The position numbers and the translations under genes were made by a program. Source: Chitinivorax sp. PXF-14 (lineage in GTDB: Bacteria > Pseudomonadota > Gammaproteobacteria > Burkholderiales > SCOH01). Taken from it: a DNA stretch of 64,000 nt. Where the stretch lies: positions 124,001 through 188,000 of the forward strand of contig NZ_JBFNXJ010000006.1 of the NCBI RefSeq assembly GCF_040812015.1. Direction: 5' to 3'. Of the stretch, positions 35,604-45,127 are shown one piece after another (the first letter of the stretch is position 1; the number at the start of each line of letters is the position of its first letter). Under the pieces are notes generated by a model, which saw only the letters and a list, made by a program, of their open reading frames with translations, had not been told where the DNA came from and did not search any database.

Positions 35604-37202
35604 ATGCAACACAAGCTGCTGAAACTCGCCGTGACTGCCGCGCTGGTTGGCATTGCCGGCACCACCTTCGCTGCCGGCAAGACCCTGGTTTATTGTTCCG
35701 AAGCGAGCCCGGAAGGCTTCGACCCTGGCCCGTACACGGCCGGCGGCACCTTCGATGCCTCGGCTGAAGCCGTCTACAACCGCCTGGTCGAATTCGAGCG
35801 CGGCGCCACCAAGGTACAGCCTGGCCTGGCCGAAAGCTGGGAGATCTCGCCCGATGGCCTGACCTACACCTTCAAGTTGCGCAAGGGTGTGAAGTTCCAC
35901 ACCACCGACTACTTCAAGCCGACGCGTGATTTCAACGCCGACGACGTGGTCTTCACCTTCACCCGCATGATCGACAAGGATCAGCCCTTCCGCAAAGCCT
36001 ATCCGGTCGAGTTCCCGTACGCCTCCGACATGGGCATGGATGCGAACATCGCCAAGGTGGAAAAGGTCGACCCCTACACCGTGCGCTTCGTGCTGAAGAA
36101 AATCGACGCCCCGTTCGTGCAGAATCTGGCCATGAGCTTCGCGTCGATCCTGTCCGCCGAGTACGCCGACAAGCTGCTCAAGGATGGCAAGCCGCAGCAG
36201 ATCAACCAGCAGCCGATCGGCACCGGTCCCTTCGTATTCAAGAGCTACCAGAAGGATGCGTCGATTCGCTATGATGCCAACAAGGAATACTGGAAGAAGG
36301 GCGAGGTCAAGCTCGACAAGCTGATCTTCGCGATCACCACCGACCCGTCGGTGCGCTACCAGAAGCTCAAGGCCGGCGAATGCCAAATCATGTCCTACCC
36401 GCGTCCGGCCGACCTGGCCGGCATGAAGGCGGACCCGAAGCTGACCGTACCGAGCCAGGCTGGCTTCAACCTGGGCTACCTCGCCTACAACGTCAAGCAC
36501 AAGCCGCTCGACAAGCTCGAAGTACGCGAAGCGCTCGACATGGCGATCAACAAGAAGGCGATCATCGACGCCGTGTATCAGGGCGCAGGCCAGGCCGCGA
36601 CCAACCCGATGCCGCCGACCCAGTGGTCCTACGACAAGTCGATCAAGGATGCCGGCTACAACCCGGACAAGGCCAAGGCCCTGCTGAAGAAGGCCGGCAT
36701 TGCCGAGGGCACCGAGATCACCCTGTGGGCGATGCCGGTACAACGCCCGTACAACCCCAACGCCAAGCTGATGGCCGAAATGATCCAGAACGACTGGGGC
36801 AAGGTCGGCATCAAGGCCAAGATCGTCAGCTACGAGTGGGGCGAGTACCTGAAGCGCGGCAAGGCTGGCGAACATGACGCAATGCTCGTGGGCTGGACCG
36901 GCGACAATGGCGATCCGGACAACTGGCTCGGCGTGAACCTGGGCTGCGAGGCCGTGGGCGGCAACAACTACGCGATGTGGTGCAACAAGGAGTTCGACGA
37001 CCTCATCGTCAAGGGCAAGCAGACCACCGACACGAAGAAGCGCACCGAGTACTACACCAAGGCACAGCAGATCTTCAAGAAGGAACTGCCATGGACCACG
37101 ATCGCGCACTCGACGGTTTACCAGCCGATGCGCAAGGACGTGGAAGGCTTCAAGATCAGCCCATTCGGTCTGAACTCCTTCTACGGCGTGGGCCTGAAGT
37201 AA
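35604..37202 (+). CDS. dppA: Dipeptide/oligopeptide ABC transporter binding protein, copy 1
   Basis: A 532-residue SBP family 5 protein with signal peptide MQHKLLKLAVTAALVGIAGT...FA. The mature start KTLVYCSEASPEGFDPG is the DppA hallmark. Further matches: FHTTDYFKPTRDFNADDVVF, PIGTGPFVFK and GWTGDNGDPDNWL. It captures dipeptides (or heme, in some DppA) in the periplasm for DppBCDF. It precedes a paralogue of almost equal length, with two hairpins between them. A good GAGAGGAAAAG ribosome site precedes the ATG. Confidence 0.93.
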   Translation: MQHKLLKLAVTAALVGIAGTTFAAGKTLVYCSEASPEGFDPGPYTAGGTFDASAEAVYNRLVEFERGATKVQPGLAESWEISPDGLTYTFKLRKGVKFHTTDYFKPTRDFNADDVVFTFTRMIDKDQPFRKAYPVEFPYASDMGMDANIAKVEKVDPYTVRFVLKKIDAPFVQNLAMSFASILSAEYADKLLKDGKPQQINQQPIGTGPFVFKSYQKDASIRYDANKEYWKKGEVKLDKLIFAITTDPSVRYQKLKAGECQIMSYPRPADLAGMKADPKLTVPSQAGFNLGYLAYNVKHKPLDKLEVREALDMAINKKAIIDAVYQGAGQAATNPMPPTQWSYDKSIKDAGYNPDKAKALLKKAGIAEGTEITLWAMPVQRPYNPNAKLMAEMIQNDWGKVGIKAKIVSYEWGEYLKRGKAGEHDAMLVGWTGDNGDPDNWLGVNLGCEAVGGNNYAMWCNKEFDDLIVKGKQTTDTKKRTEYYTKAQQIFKKELPWTTIAHSTVYQPMRKDVEGFKISPFGLNSFYGVGLK

Positions 37203-37268
37203 ACGGCATCGCTTAGAGGCTGTTCACGATCTTGCTGCGAGGTCGTGAACCGCCTCTTAGACAACAAG

Positions 37269-37296
37269 AAAGGGACAGGTACGACCTGTCCCTTTT
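37269..37296 (+). terminator. Terminator between the two dppA genes
   Basis: AAAGGGACAGGT-ACG-ACCTGTCCCTTTT: a 12-bp perfect stem ending in a T run. It is preceded by another long imperfect stem (37214-37258, arms with GTTCACGA / TCGTGAAC). The hairpin pair probably ends or attenuates the dppA1 transcript and stabilises its 3' end. Confidence 0.8.
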
Positions 37297-37325
37297 CACA
37301 ATAAAACCCAGCAGGGAGAGAGAGT

Positions 37326-38921
37326 ATGACTACACGCAACTGGCTACCGCTGGTAGCCGCACTGGCCTTGGCCATGGGCAGCCAGGCCCAGGCTGCCAAG
37401 GTGTTGACCGTGTGCTCCGAAGCGAGCCCGGAAGGTTTCGACATCTCGATGTACACCGCCGCCGTCACCGCCGATGCGACCTCGGAGGCGGTGCACAACC
37501 GCCTGGTCGAATTCGAGCGCGGCTCGACCAAGGTGCTGCCCGGCTTGGCGGATCGGTGGGACATCTCCAAGGATGGCCTGAGCTACACCTTCTATCTGCA
37601 CAAGGGGGTGAAGTTTCACACCACCGACTATTTCAAGCCGAGCCGCGAGTTCAACGCCGACGATGTGGTATGGACCTTCAAGCGCATGCTCGACAAGAGC
37701 CACCCGTGGTACAAGGTCAGCCCGCGCGGCTACCCTTACGCCGACGGGATGGAGTTCCCGACGCTGATCAAGTCCATCGACAAGATCGACCCTTACACCG
37801 TCAGGTTCACGCTGAGCAAGCCCGAGGCGCCCTTTCTGGCCGATCTGGCGATGGGCTTCGCCTCCATCTTCTCGGCCGAATACGGCGACCAGCTGCTCAA
37901 GGCCGGCAAGACCAACCAGCTCAACCAGCTGCCGATCGGCACCGGCCCTTTTGTCTTCCGTCGCTACGAAAAGGATGCACAGATCCGCTATGACGGCTTC
38001 AAGGACTATTTCCGCGGCAAGCCGGCGATCGACAAGCTGATCTTCGCGATCGCCCCGGATACCGCCGTGCGCATCCAGAAGCTCAAGGCCGGCGAGTGCC
38101 AGATCGCGCTGTACCCGCTGCCGGCGGATGTGCCCAATCTGCGCCGGGACCCGAAGCTGCAGGTCGGCGAGCTCAATGCGTTGATGACTGGCTATCTGGC
38201 CTTCAACACCCAGCACAAGCCGCTGGACAAGAAGGAGGTGCGCCAGGCGATCTCGCTCGCCTTCGACAAGAAGTCCTACGTCAAGGCACTGTTCGGCGAG
38301 GCCGCGAGCCCAGCGGTCAACCCCTTCCCATCCACCATGTGGGGCTACAACAAGGACATCAAGGATTACGACTACAACCCGGCCAAGGCGCGTGAACTGT
38401 TGAAGCAGGCGGGCCTGCCCAACGGCTTCGATACGACGATCTGGACCCGTCCCGGTGGCGGCACGATCAATCCGAACCCCAAGCTGGGTGCCGAAATGCT
38501 GCAGGCCGACCTGAAAAAGATCGGCATCAACGCAACGATCAAGACCATCGAGTGGGGCGAGCTACTCAAGCGCGCCAAGGCGGGTGAACATGATCTCGTA
38601 TTCAATGGCTGGGCCGGTGACAACGGCGACCCGGATAACTTTCTGACGCCGCTGCTGTCCTGCGCCGCCGCCGAGACCGGGGAGAACTACGCGCGCTGGT
38701 GCGACAAGCCTTTCGATGCCTTGCTCGATCGCGCCAAGCTCAGCTCGGACATCAACGTCCGCACCAAGGCCTACCTCGAAGCGCAGAAGATCTTCAAGGA
38801 GCAGGCACCCTGGCTGGCGCTGGCGCACCCGACCATGTTCGTTGCGATGCACAAGAATGTCGTCGGTTATAAATTGTCGCCGCTGGGGACAAACAACTAT
38901 TACGGCGTCGATATCAGGTAG
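37326..38921 (+). CDS. dppA: Dipeptide/oligopeptide ABC transporter binding protein, copy 2
   Basis: A 531-residue paralogue of the preceding protein, with its own signal peptide (MTTRNWLPLVAALALAMGSQ, cleavage near AQA/AK). It shares CSEASPEGFD, NRLVEFERGSTKV, FHTTDYFKP and NGWAGDNGDPDN, but the binding-pocket regions differ (for example GGTINPNPKLG), so the ligand range may differ. It follows copy 1 by 123 bp, after a terminator, and is followed by another terminator and a 451-bp gap before dppB. Confidence 0.93.
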   Translation: MTTRNWLPLVAALALAMGSQAQAAKVLTVCSEASPEGFDISMYTAAVTADATSEAVHNRLVEFERGSTKVLPGLADRWDISKDGLSYTFYLHKGVKFHTTDYFKPSREFNADDVVWTFKRMLDKSHPWYKVSPRGYPYADGMEFPTLIKSIDKIDPYTVRFTLSKPEAPFLADLAMGFASIFSAEYGDQLLKAGKTNQLNQLPIGTGPFVFRRYEKDAQIRYDGFKDYFRGKPAIDKLIFAIAPDTAVRIQKLKAGECQIALYPLPADVPNLRRDPKLQVGELNALMTGYLAFNTQHKPLDKKEVRQAISLAFDKKSYVKALFGEAASPAVNPFPSTMWGYNKDIKDYDYNPAKARELLKQAGLPNGFDTTIWTRPGGGTINPNPKLGAEMLQADLKKIGINATIKTIEWGELLKRAKAGEHDLVFNGWAGDNGDPDNFLTPLLSCAAAETGENYARWCDKPFDALLDRAKLSSDINVRTKAYLEAQKIFKEQAPWLALAHPTMFVAMHKNVVGYKLSPLGTNNYYGVDIR

Positions 38922-38938
38922 CACACATCGCAGTGACA

Positions 38939-38969
38939 CAAACAAACCGGCCGATCGCCGGTTTGTTTG
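38939..38969. terminator. Terminator after dppA copy 2
   Basis: CAAACAAACCGG-CCGATCG-CCGGTTTGTTTG: a 12-bp perfect stem with a T-rich right arm, starting 17 bp after the stop codon. Confidence 0.8.
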
Positions 38970-38972
38970 CAT

Positions 38973-39269
38973 TCAGGTGCATGAAAACGGCTCGTCAATG
39001 CCGCGTCCAGCAAGCTTTTCCAGTCTGGCTATGAGGGATTGCAGCAATGGCGGCGCATGCTTTCCTACCTTTAACTGGTAGCGGAACCCGCGCTTCATGA
39101 CCATGTCTTGCTGCGCTGCAATATCCAATAAATCAAGTTGTTGTTTGCGGACCAAACGGTTAATATCCGCGCACTTTTTGGGGCCCGCCCGCCAACGGCG
39201 ACGCGGTGTTCCGCATCGGATGCACTCCGATTTCGTGACGGACCGGCGACCCTGGTTCGTGTATTCCAC
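38973..39269 (-). CDS. Doubtful small hypothetical protein
   Basis: A 98-codon frame starting with GTG and containing KKCADINRLVRKQQLDLLDI and LLQSLIARLEKLAGRGIDEP. The second half has the helix-like pattern of a real protein, but I do not recognise the family. No convincing ribosome site precedes the GTG. It is antisense to the expected leader of dppB. It may be a gene remnant or chance. Confidence 0.25.
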   Translation of the reverse strand: MEYTNQGRRSVTKSECIRCGTPRRRWRAGPKKCADINRLVRKQQLDLLDIAAQQDMVMKRGFRYQLKVGKHAPPLLQSLIARLEKLAGRGIDEPFSCT

Positions 39270-39372
39270 GGGCTGTTGTCAAGCACACAACGGCAGACCA
39301 TCACGGACAACGCGCCAGCCTTGTCCGGGTCGGCGTTTTGTTTTTGGCTCAGCCTACACGATAGGTTGAATC

Positions 39373-40383
39373 ATGTTCTCCTTCATCCTCAGGAAAATCG
39401 GGATGGTGATCCCGACCTTCCTCGGCATCACGCTCCTCGCGTTTGCCCTGATCCACCTCATACCGGGCGACCCCGTCCTGATCATGGTCGGCGAACGCCG
39501 ACTCGACCCCGAGATGTACAAGGCCGCGATGCATAACCTCGGCCTCGACCTGCCGCTGTGGAAACAGTACCTGGTCTACCTGACCAAGGCGCTGCACGGC
39601 GACCTCGGCCTGTCGCTGATCACGAAGGAGCCGGTGATGGACGAGTTCCTCAAGCTGTTCCCGGCGACCGTCGAGCTGTCGATCTGTGCCATGGCATTCG
39701 CTACCGTGCTGGGCCTGATCGCCGGCATCCTGGCCGCCATCAAGCGCGGCTCCTGGTTCGACAACACGGTGATGGGCATTGCCATCACCGGCTCGTCGAT
39801 GCCGATTTTCTGGTGGGGCCTGATCCTGATCATGTTCTTCTCGGTCAATCTTGGCTGGACGCCGGTTTCGGGCCGTATCGACCTCGAGTTCGATATCGTC
39901 CCCAAGACCGGCCTGCTGCTGATCGACACGCTGCTATCGGACGAGGAGGGCGCCTTCCGGTCCGCGCTGTCGCACCTGATCCTGCCGTCGATCGTGCTGG
40001 GCACCATTCCGCTGGCGATCATCGCGCGTATGACGCGTTCTTCGATGCTCGAAGTGCTGCGCGAGGACTATGTGCGCACCGCCCGCGCCAAGGGGCTGTC
40101 GCCGACCCGCGTGATCGCCGTGCATGCGCTGCGCAATGCGCTGATCCCGGTGATCACCGTGATCGGCCTGATGGTGGGCACGCTGCTCGCCGGCGCAGTG
40201 CTGACCGAGACCATCTTCTCCTGGCCTGGCGTGGGCAAGTGGCTGATCGATGCGATCAGCCGCCGCGACTATCCCGTGGTGCAGGGCGGCATCCTGATCA
40301 CCGCCACGCTGATCATCATCGTCAATCTGCTGGTGGACATCATGTACGGTGTCATCAACCCGCGCATCCGCCACGCGAGGTAA
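39373..40383 (+). CDS. dppB: DppB, dipeptide ABC transporter permease
   Basis: A 336-residue permease with six predicted helices, beginning MFSFILRKIGMVIPTFLGIT. The BPD-transport signature is seen around YVRTARAKGLSPTRVIAVHA (EAA loop) and the C-terminus has LVDIMYGVINPRIRHAR, as in E. coli DppB (339 residues). It forms the channel with DppC, 3 bp downstream. Confidence 0.96.
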   Translation: MFSFILRKIGMVIPTFLGITLLAFALIHLIPGDPVLIMVGERRLDPEMYKAAMHNLGLDLPLWKQYLVYLTKALHGDLGLSLITKEPVMDEFLKLFPATVELSICAMAFATVLGLIAGILAAIKRGSWFDNTVMGIAITGSSMPIFWWGLILIMFFSVNLGWTPVSGRIDLEFDIVPKTGLLLIDTLLSDEEGAFRSALSHLILPSIVLGTIPLAIIARMTRSSMLEVLREDYVRTARAKGLSPTRVIAVHALRNALIPVITVIGLMVGTLLAGAVLTETIFSWPGVGKWLIDAISRRDYPVVQGGILITATLIIIVNLLVDIMYGVINPRIRHAR

Positions 40384-40386
40384 GCC

Positions 40387-41304
40387 ATGAACGCACAAAC
40401 AACAACCGCCAGCCTGGCGCCCGAGGCCGTGGCGATGAGCTACCCGTCGCCGCTCAAGGAGTTCTGGCAGAGCTTCTCCGCCAACCGCGGTGCGCTGATC
40501 GCCATGATCTACATGGTGTGCATGATCGTCGCTGCACTGTTCGCGCCGCTGATCGCGCCGCACAGCCCGATCGAGCAATATCGCGACTTCATGCTCGCGC
40601 CGCCGTCGTGGGCGCAGGGCGGCAGCTCGCAGTTCCTGTTCGGCACCGATGACCTGGGGCGCGACATCCTCTCGCGGCTGATCCACGGTGCGCGCCTGTC
40701 TCTGTCGATCGGCCTGATGTCGGTTGTCATGTCGATGATTCCCGGCATCGTGCTGGGCCTCACCGCTGCATTTTTCCCGCGTTTCGATACGCTGATCATG
40801 CGCTTGATGGACGTGATGCTGGCGCTGCCGTCGCTGCTACTGGCGGTGGCCATCGTCGCCGTGCTCGGCCCCAGCCTGTTCAACACCATGCTGGCCATCG
40901 CCATCGTCAGCCTGCCCAACTATGTGCGTCTGACGCGTGCCTCGGCCATGGCCGAGATCAATCGCGAATATGTGATCGCGTCGCGCGTCGCCGGTGCCGG
41001 CACGCTGCGGCTGATGTTCGTCACCGTGCTGCCCAATTGCGTGGCGCCGATCATCGTGCAGGCCACCATGGGCTTCTCGTCCGCGATCCTCGACGCCGCC
41101 GCGCTGGGCTTCCTGGGCCTGGGCGCACAGCCCCCGCTGCCCGAGTGGGGCACCATGCTGGCCTCGGCGCGCGATTACATCGAGCGCGCGTGGTGGGTGG
41201 TGACCATGCCGGGCCTGACCATCCTGTTCTCGGTGCTGGCGCTCAACCTGATGGGCGACGGCCTGCGCGACGCGCTCGACCCGAAACTCAAACGCGTGGC
41301 ATGA
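40387..41304 (+). CDS. dppC: DppC, dipeptide ABC transporter permease
   Basis: A 305-residue permease with an N-terminal helix (about 37-59) and a five-helix core. It contains FGTDDLGRDILSRLIHGARL, a strong OppC/DppC marker, and the EAA loop EYVIASRVAGAGTLRLMFVT. The C-terminus (LMGDGLRDALDPKLKR) is typical. It pairs with DppB; dppD starts 9 bp later. Confidence 0.96.
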   Translation: MNAQTTTASLAPEAVAMSYPSPLKEFWQSFSANRGALIAMIYMVCMIVAALFAPLIAPHSPIEQYRDFMLAPPSWAQGGSSQFLFGTDDLGRDILSRLIHGARLSLSIGLMSVVMSMIPGIVLGLTAAFFPRFDTLIMRLMDVMLALPSLLLAVAIVAVLGPSLFNTMLAIAIVSLPNYVRLTRASAMAEINREYVIASRVAGAGTLRLMFVTVLPNCVAPIIVQATMGFSSAILDAAALGFLGLGAQPPLPEWGTMLASARDYIERAWWVVTMPGLTILFSVLALNLMGDGLRDALDPKLKRVA

Positions 41305-41313
41305 GGTATTTGA

Positions 41314-42294
41314 ATGAGCCTGCTTAAGATACGTAACCTCTCCGTCGCGTTTGGCAACCCGGCGAACCCGTTCCGCGCGGTCGAAGGCATCGACTTCGAG
41401 ATCAACCGTGGCGAGATCGTCGGCATCGTCGGCGAATCCGGCTCCGGCAAGTCCGTGACCATGCTGGCGCTGATGGGCCTGATCGACGCGCCGGGCCGCG
41501 TGACGGCCGACGAGTTGAGCTTCGACGGCAAGAATCTGCTGACCATCTCCGACCGCGAGCGGCGCAAGATCATCGGCAAGGACATCGCGATGATCTTCCA
41601 GGACGCGCTGTCGAGCTTGAATCCGAGCTACACCGTCGGCTACCAGATCAAGGAAGTGCTCAAGGTGCATGAAGGCCTGCGCGGCGCGGCGCTCGACAAG
41701 CGCGCGCTGGAGCTGCTGGAGATGGTCGAGATTCCCGACCCGAAATCGCGCCTCAATGCTTATCCGCACCAGTTGTCGGGCGGCATGAGCCAGCGCGTGA
41801 TGATCGCGATGGCGATCGCCTGCCGCCCCAAGCTGCTGATTGCCGACGAGCCGACTACGGCGCTCGACGTCACCATCCAGGCACAGATCATGGACCTGCT
41901 GGTCAACCTGCAGAAGCAGCAGGACATGGCGCTGATCATGATCACCCATGACCTGGCCGTGATCGCCGAGATCGCGCACCGGGTGAACGTGATGTATGCC
42001 GGACAGGTGGTGGAGACCAATCGCGTGCCGGACATCTTCCACTGGCCGCAACATCCCTATACCCAGGCGCTGCTGGCCTCGATTCCCGAGCACAGCAAGG
42101 GGGCCGAACGGCTGTCCACCTTGCCTGGCATCGTGCCCGGCCATTACGACCGGCCCAAGGGCTGTCTGTTGAGCCCGCGCTGCCCCTATGTACAAGAGCG
42201 CTGCCGGAGCGAACGCCCGACCATCGGATCGGTCGACGGCATCGGCGTGCGCTGCTTCACTCCGCTGGATAAGGAAGGAAAACCGACCGTATGA
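41314..42294 (+). CDS. dppD: DppD, dipeptide transporter ATP-binding protein
   Basis: A 326-residue ATPase with Walker A GESGSGKS, signature LSGGMSQR and Walker [13 protein letters not shown]. The C-terminal oligopeptide/dipeptide extension has the Cys cluster ([15 protein letters not shown]), which in relatives can hold an iron-sulphur cluster. It works as a heterodimer with DppF, with which it overlaps by 4 bp (ATGA). Confidence 0.96.
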   Translation: MSLLKIRNLSVAFGNPANPFRAVEGIDFEINRGEIVGIVGESGSGKSVTMLALMGLIDAPGRVTADELSFDGKNLLTISDRERRKIIGKDIAMIFQDALSSLNPSYTVGYQIKEVLKVHEGLRGAALDKRALELLEMVEIPDPKSRLNAYPHQLSGGMSQRVMIAMAIACRPKLLIADEPTTALDVTIQAQIMDLLVNLQKQQDMALIMITHDLAVIAEIAHRVNVMYAGQVVETNRVPDIFHWPQHPYTQALLASIPEHSKGAERLSTLPGIVPGHYDRPKGCLLSPRCPYVQERCRSERPTIGSVDGIGVRCFTPLDKEGKPTV

Positions 42295-43262
42295 GCAAGG
42301 TATTGATTGCCCAGGACCTGACCCGTCACTACGAGGTCTCGCGCGGCTTCCTGAAGGGGCATGCAACCGTCAAGGCGCTGAACGGCGTGTCGTTCGAACT
42401 CGCGGCCGGCAAGACGCTGGCGGTGGTGGGTGAATCCGGTTGCGGCAAATCCACGCTGGCGCGCAGCCTGACGATGATCGAGCAGCCGACGAGCGGGCAC
42501 CTGACCATCGATGGCGTCGATATTGCCACGGCCGGCAGCACGACGCTCAAGCAGATGCGCAGCAAGGTGCAGATGGTGTTCCAGAACCCTTATGCATCGC
42601 TCAATCCGCGCAAGCAGATCGGCACGGTGCTGGACGAGCCGCTGCTGATCAATACCGGCCTCAGCAAGGCCGAGCGGACGGACAAGGTGAAGGCCATCAT
42701 GGCCAAGGTCGGCCTGCGTCCCGAGCACTTCCACCGCTACCCGCACATGTTTTCCGGCGGCCAGCGCCAACGCGTGGCGATCGCGCGCGCGATGATCCTA
42801 AACCCGAAGATCGTCGTCGCGGACGAGCCGGTGTCGGCGCTCGACGTGTCGATCCAGGCACAGATACTGAACCTGTTCATGGACCTGCAGCAGGAGTTCA
42901 AGATCGCCTATGTGTTCATTTCCCACAATCTGTCGGTGGTGGAGCACGTCGCCGACGACGTGATGGTGATGTACCTCGGCTCGACCGTCGAGTACGGAGC
43001 CAGCAAGAAGCTCTACAGCCGTCCGCTGCACCCGTACACGCAGGCACTGTTGTCGGCCACGCCGGCTATCCGCGAGGAAGACCGGCGGCAGCAGATCAAG
43101 ATCCAGGGCGAGTTGCCGAGTCCGCTCAATCCGCCATCCGGCTGTGCCTTCCACAAACGCTGCCCGTTCGCCGTCGAACGCTGCAAGCAGGAGGTGCCCT
43201 TGCTGCGGCCGTTTGATGAGCGCATGGTGGCGTGCCACCGGGTCGAGGAAATCAATGCCTGA
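42291..43262 (+). CDS. dppF: DppF, dipeptide transporter ATP-binding protein
   Basis: A 323-residue ATPase with Walker A GESGCGKS, signature FSGGQRQR and Walker [13 protein letters not shown]. The C-terminal extension has [15 protein letters not shown], matching the Cys cluster in DppD. It is the last gene of dppBCDF, closed by a terminator shared with the convergent gene. Confidence 0.96.
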   Translation: MSKVLIAQDLTRHYEVSRGFLKGHATVKALNGVSFELAAGKTLAVVGESGCGKSTLARSLTMIEQPTSGHLTIDGVDIATAGSTTLKQMRSKVQMVFQNPYASLNPRKQIGTVLDEPLLINTGLSKAERTDKVKAIMAKVGLRPEHFHRYPHMFSGGQRQRVAIARAMILNPKIVVADEPVSALDVSIQAQILNLFMDLQQEFKIAYVFISHNLSVVEHVADDVMVMYLGSTVEYGASKKLYSRPLHPYTQALLSATPAIREEDRRQQIKIQGELPSPLNPPSGCAFHKRCPFAVERCKQEVPLLRPFDERMVACHRVEEINA

Positions 43263-43276
43263 CCGGGGCTGAGCAA

Positions 43277-43305
43277 AAGAAAGGCCAGCAATGCTGGCCT
43301 TTCTT
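43277..43305. terminator. Bidirectional terminator between dppF and the LivK-like gene
   Basis: AAGAAAGGCCAGCA / TGCTGGCCTTTCTT: a near-perfect 14-bp palindrome with A- and T-rich ends, centred between two convergent genes. Confidence 0.85.
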
Positions 43306-43320
43306 CATGGTGCGGAGCCC

Positions 43321-44451
43321 TTACCGGCTCAGCTCGCCTCGTTGGTTCAGCATCGTCAGCTCGACATACTTGCTGCCCTGATGCTGCTTGTCGCTGAAGC
43401 TGACCTTGTAGTTGCCGAGGTCATATTCCTTCATCGTGTCGAGCGCCTTGATCACGCCTTCCCTGGTCGGGTTCTTGCCGGCGCGGCGGATGCCCTCTGC
43501 CAGCACCTTGGCGTTGATGTAGCCTTCGAGCGAGGCATAGGACGGGCGCGCCGACGGCGCATGCTGCGCCAGCAGGTCGCGGTATTCGCGGATCAGCTTG
43601 AGATGATCCGCATCGGGTGAGGGGAAGACCTGCGAGATGCCCACGCCGGCAACCGCTGGAGCGCCATCCTGCCGTATCAGTTCGTCGTAGTTGGCGGTGG
43701 ATATGTTGAACAGCTGCGACTTGCCGCCCAGTTCGCGGAACTGCTTGATGAACGCCGCCGTCGGGCGAGTGATGGAGATCATCATCACCGCGTCGGGGTT
43801 GAGCTTGGCCAGCGCCGTGGCCGCCTCCTTCACGTCGTCCGAGCCCTTCTCGTAGGTCGCGGTTGCCACCAGTTGCATGTCGTGCGCCTTCAGCGAGCGC
43901 TTGGCGGCGTCCAGGCCGGCCGTGCCGAACGGGTCGCGCTGGAACATCACACCGACTTTCGAGATACCGAGGTTGCTCAGCAGCGAGACAATCTTCTCCA
44001 CCTCGTCGTGGTAGCCGGCACGGGTATGAAAGAGGTAGGGGTTGAACGGGTCCCGCGTGCTGAGCGCGCCGGTATAGACCCCGACCAGCGCAATGCGGCT
44101 CTTGTCGAGCTGCTTGCTGGCAAGCAGGTCGGTCACGTTGGCTGTGCCGTAGAAGCTCATCAACGCGATGGCCTTGTCGTTTTCGATCAACTGCTTGGCA
44201 TTCTGCGCCGTGAGGGCGGATTGGTACTGGTCATCCTTGACGACCAGCTTGATCGTTTGACCGTTGATACCGCCATTTGCATTCAGATGATCGAAGTACA
44301 CCTTGGCGCCAAGCGCTAAGGCGTTGCCGGTCTCGGCGGCCACGCCGCTCAGCGGCGACGACTCGCCAATGACGAGGTCTGCGTTGGCCTGGCCCATGGC
44401 CACGCAGAGACAGCCGGCCAGAAGAGATTTCAGTACAGCATCAATTCGCAT
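43321..44451 (-). CDS. LivK-like ABC transporter substrate-binding protein (peripla_BP_6 family)
   Basis: A 376-residue periplasmic binding protein with signal peptide (MRIDAVLKSLLAGCLCVAMG, cleavage near ANA/D). The mature start DLVIGESSPLSGVAAETGNA and the segment HLNANGGINGQTIKLVVKDD are typical of branched-chain amino-acid or related ligand receptors. No permease or ATPase gene of that system adjoins it, so it is an orphan receptor in this window and may serve a transporter elsewhere or a sensing role. The frame runs up to 44586, but the ATG at 44451 has GGAG 5 bp upstream and a proper leader. Confidence 0.88.
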   Translation of the reverse strand: MRIDAVLKSLLAGCLCVAMGQANADLVIGESSPLSGVAAETGNALALGAKVYFDHLNANGGINGQTIKLVVKDDQYQSALTAQNAKQLIENDKAIALMSFYGTANVTDLLASKQLDKSRIALVGVYTGALSTRDPFNPYLFHTRAGYHDEVEKIVSLLSNLGISKVGVMFQRDPFGTAGLDAAKRSLKAHDMQLVATATYEKGSDDVKEAATALAKLNPDAVMMISITRPTAAFIKQFRELGGKSQLFNISTANYDELIRQDGAPAVAGVGISQVFPSPDADHLKLIREYRDLLAQHAPSARPSYASLEGYINAKVLAEGIRRAGKNPTREGVIKALDTMKEYDLGNYKVSFSDKQHQGSKYVELTMLNQRGELSR

Positions 44452-44629
44452 GGAGACTCCGTTTGGGGGTGAGGGGTCTTTCGCCCGGCGGCACACGTCG
44501 AGCCCATCCATTAAAGCAGACGATGCCCAAAATGCCACGGGGATTTTCCCGGGGGAACCGCTTGCCACGGCGCTCCGGGCGCGCATGTTATAGTCTCAAG
44601 GCAAGCAATTACGCCGATGGAGCGCAGCA

Positions 44630-45127
44630 ATGAAACGTGCGGTTTACGCAGGTAGTTTTGACCCTGTCACCAAGGGGCATCTCTGGATGATCGAGCAGGG
44701 GGTCAAGCTGTTTGATGAGCTGGTGGTGGCAATCGGCCTCAACCCCGAGAAGCGCTACACCTTCAGTGTCGGCGAACGCAAGGTGATGCTCAAGGAGTGC
44801 ACCCGCCACCTGCCGCATCTACGTGTCGAGGCCTTCGAGAACCAGTTTCTCGTCAATTACGCCAAGTCCATCGGGGCCAACTACATCCTGCGCGGCATCC
44901 GCTCCACCAGCGATTACGAGTTCGAACGCACCATGCGCTATATCAATGGCGACCTGTTTCCGGACATCGACACGCTATTCCTCATGCCGCCACGCGAGAT
45001 CGCCGAGGTCAGCTCCACCATGGTGAAGGGCCTGGTCGGCCCCGACGGCTGGCAGCAGGTGGTCAAGCAGTATGTGCCGGAAGCGGTGTATCAGCATCTT
45101 CTCGACAACGCAGCGCAGGGGTCCTGA
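44630..45127 (+). CDS. coaD: Phosphopantetheine adenylyltransferase
   Basis: A 165-residue CoaD, the fourth step of coenzyme A synthesis (4'-phosphopantetheine + ATP to dephospho-CoA). The nucleotidyltransferase motif is [16 protein letters not shown] (T/HxGH), and the second motif VSSTMVKGL is intact, as is [12 protein letters not shown]. Length matches E. coli (159). It overlaps the next gene by 1 bp. Confidence 0.97.
   Translation: MKRAVYAGSFDPVTKGHLWMIEQGVKLFDELVVAIGLNPEKRYTFSVGERKVMLKECTRHLPHLRVEAFENQFLVNYAKSIGANYILRGIRSTSDYEFERTMRYINGDLFPDIDTLFLMPPREIAEVSSTMVKGLVGPDGWQQVVKQYVPEAVYQHLLDNAAQGS

Larger units (their letters stand above)
38922..39372. other. Gap between dppA copy 2 and dppB
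   Basis: 451 bp. It starts with a terminator (38939-38969). The remainder is less GC-rich than the genes around it. A minus-strand frame of 98 codons (38973-39269) is the only coding candidate. No tRNA or clear promoter pair was recognised; a promoter for dppBCDF is expected here. Confidence 0.6.

Noticed and set aside
35430-37109. 559-codon minus-strand frame opposite the first dppA
   Set aside because: It is a shadow of a complete gene, with the His/Val/Asp-rich composition typical of antisense frames here.
44561-44594. coaD promoter built from TTGCCA and TATAGT
   Set aside because: The spacer is 21 bp, too long for a standard sigma-70 promoter; only the -10 (44589-44594) looks usable.
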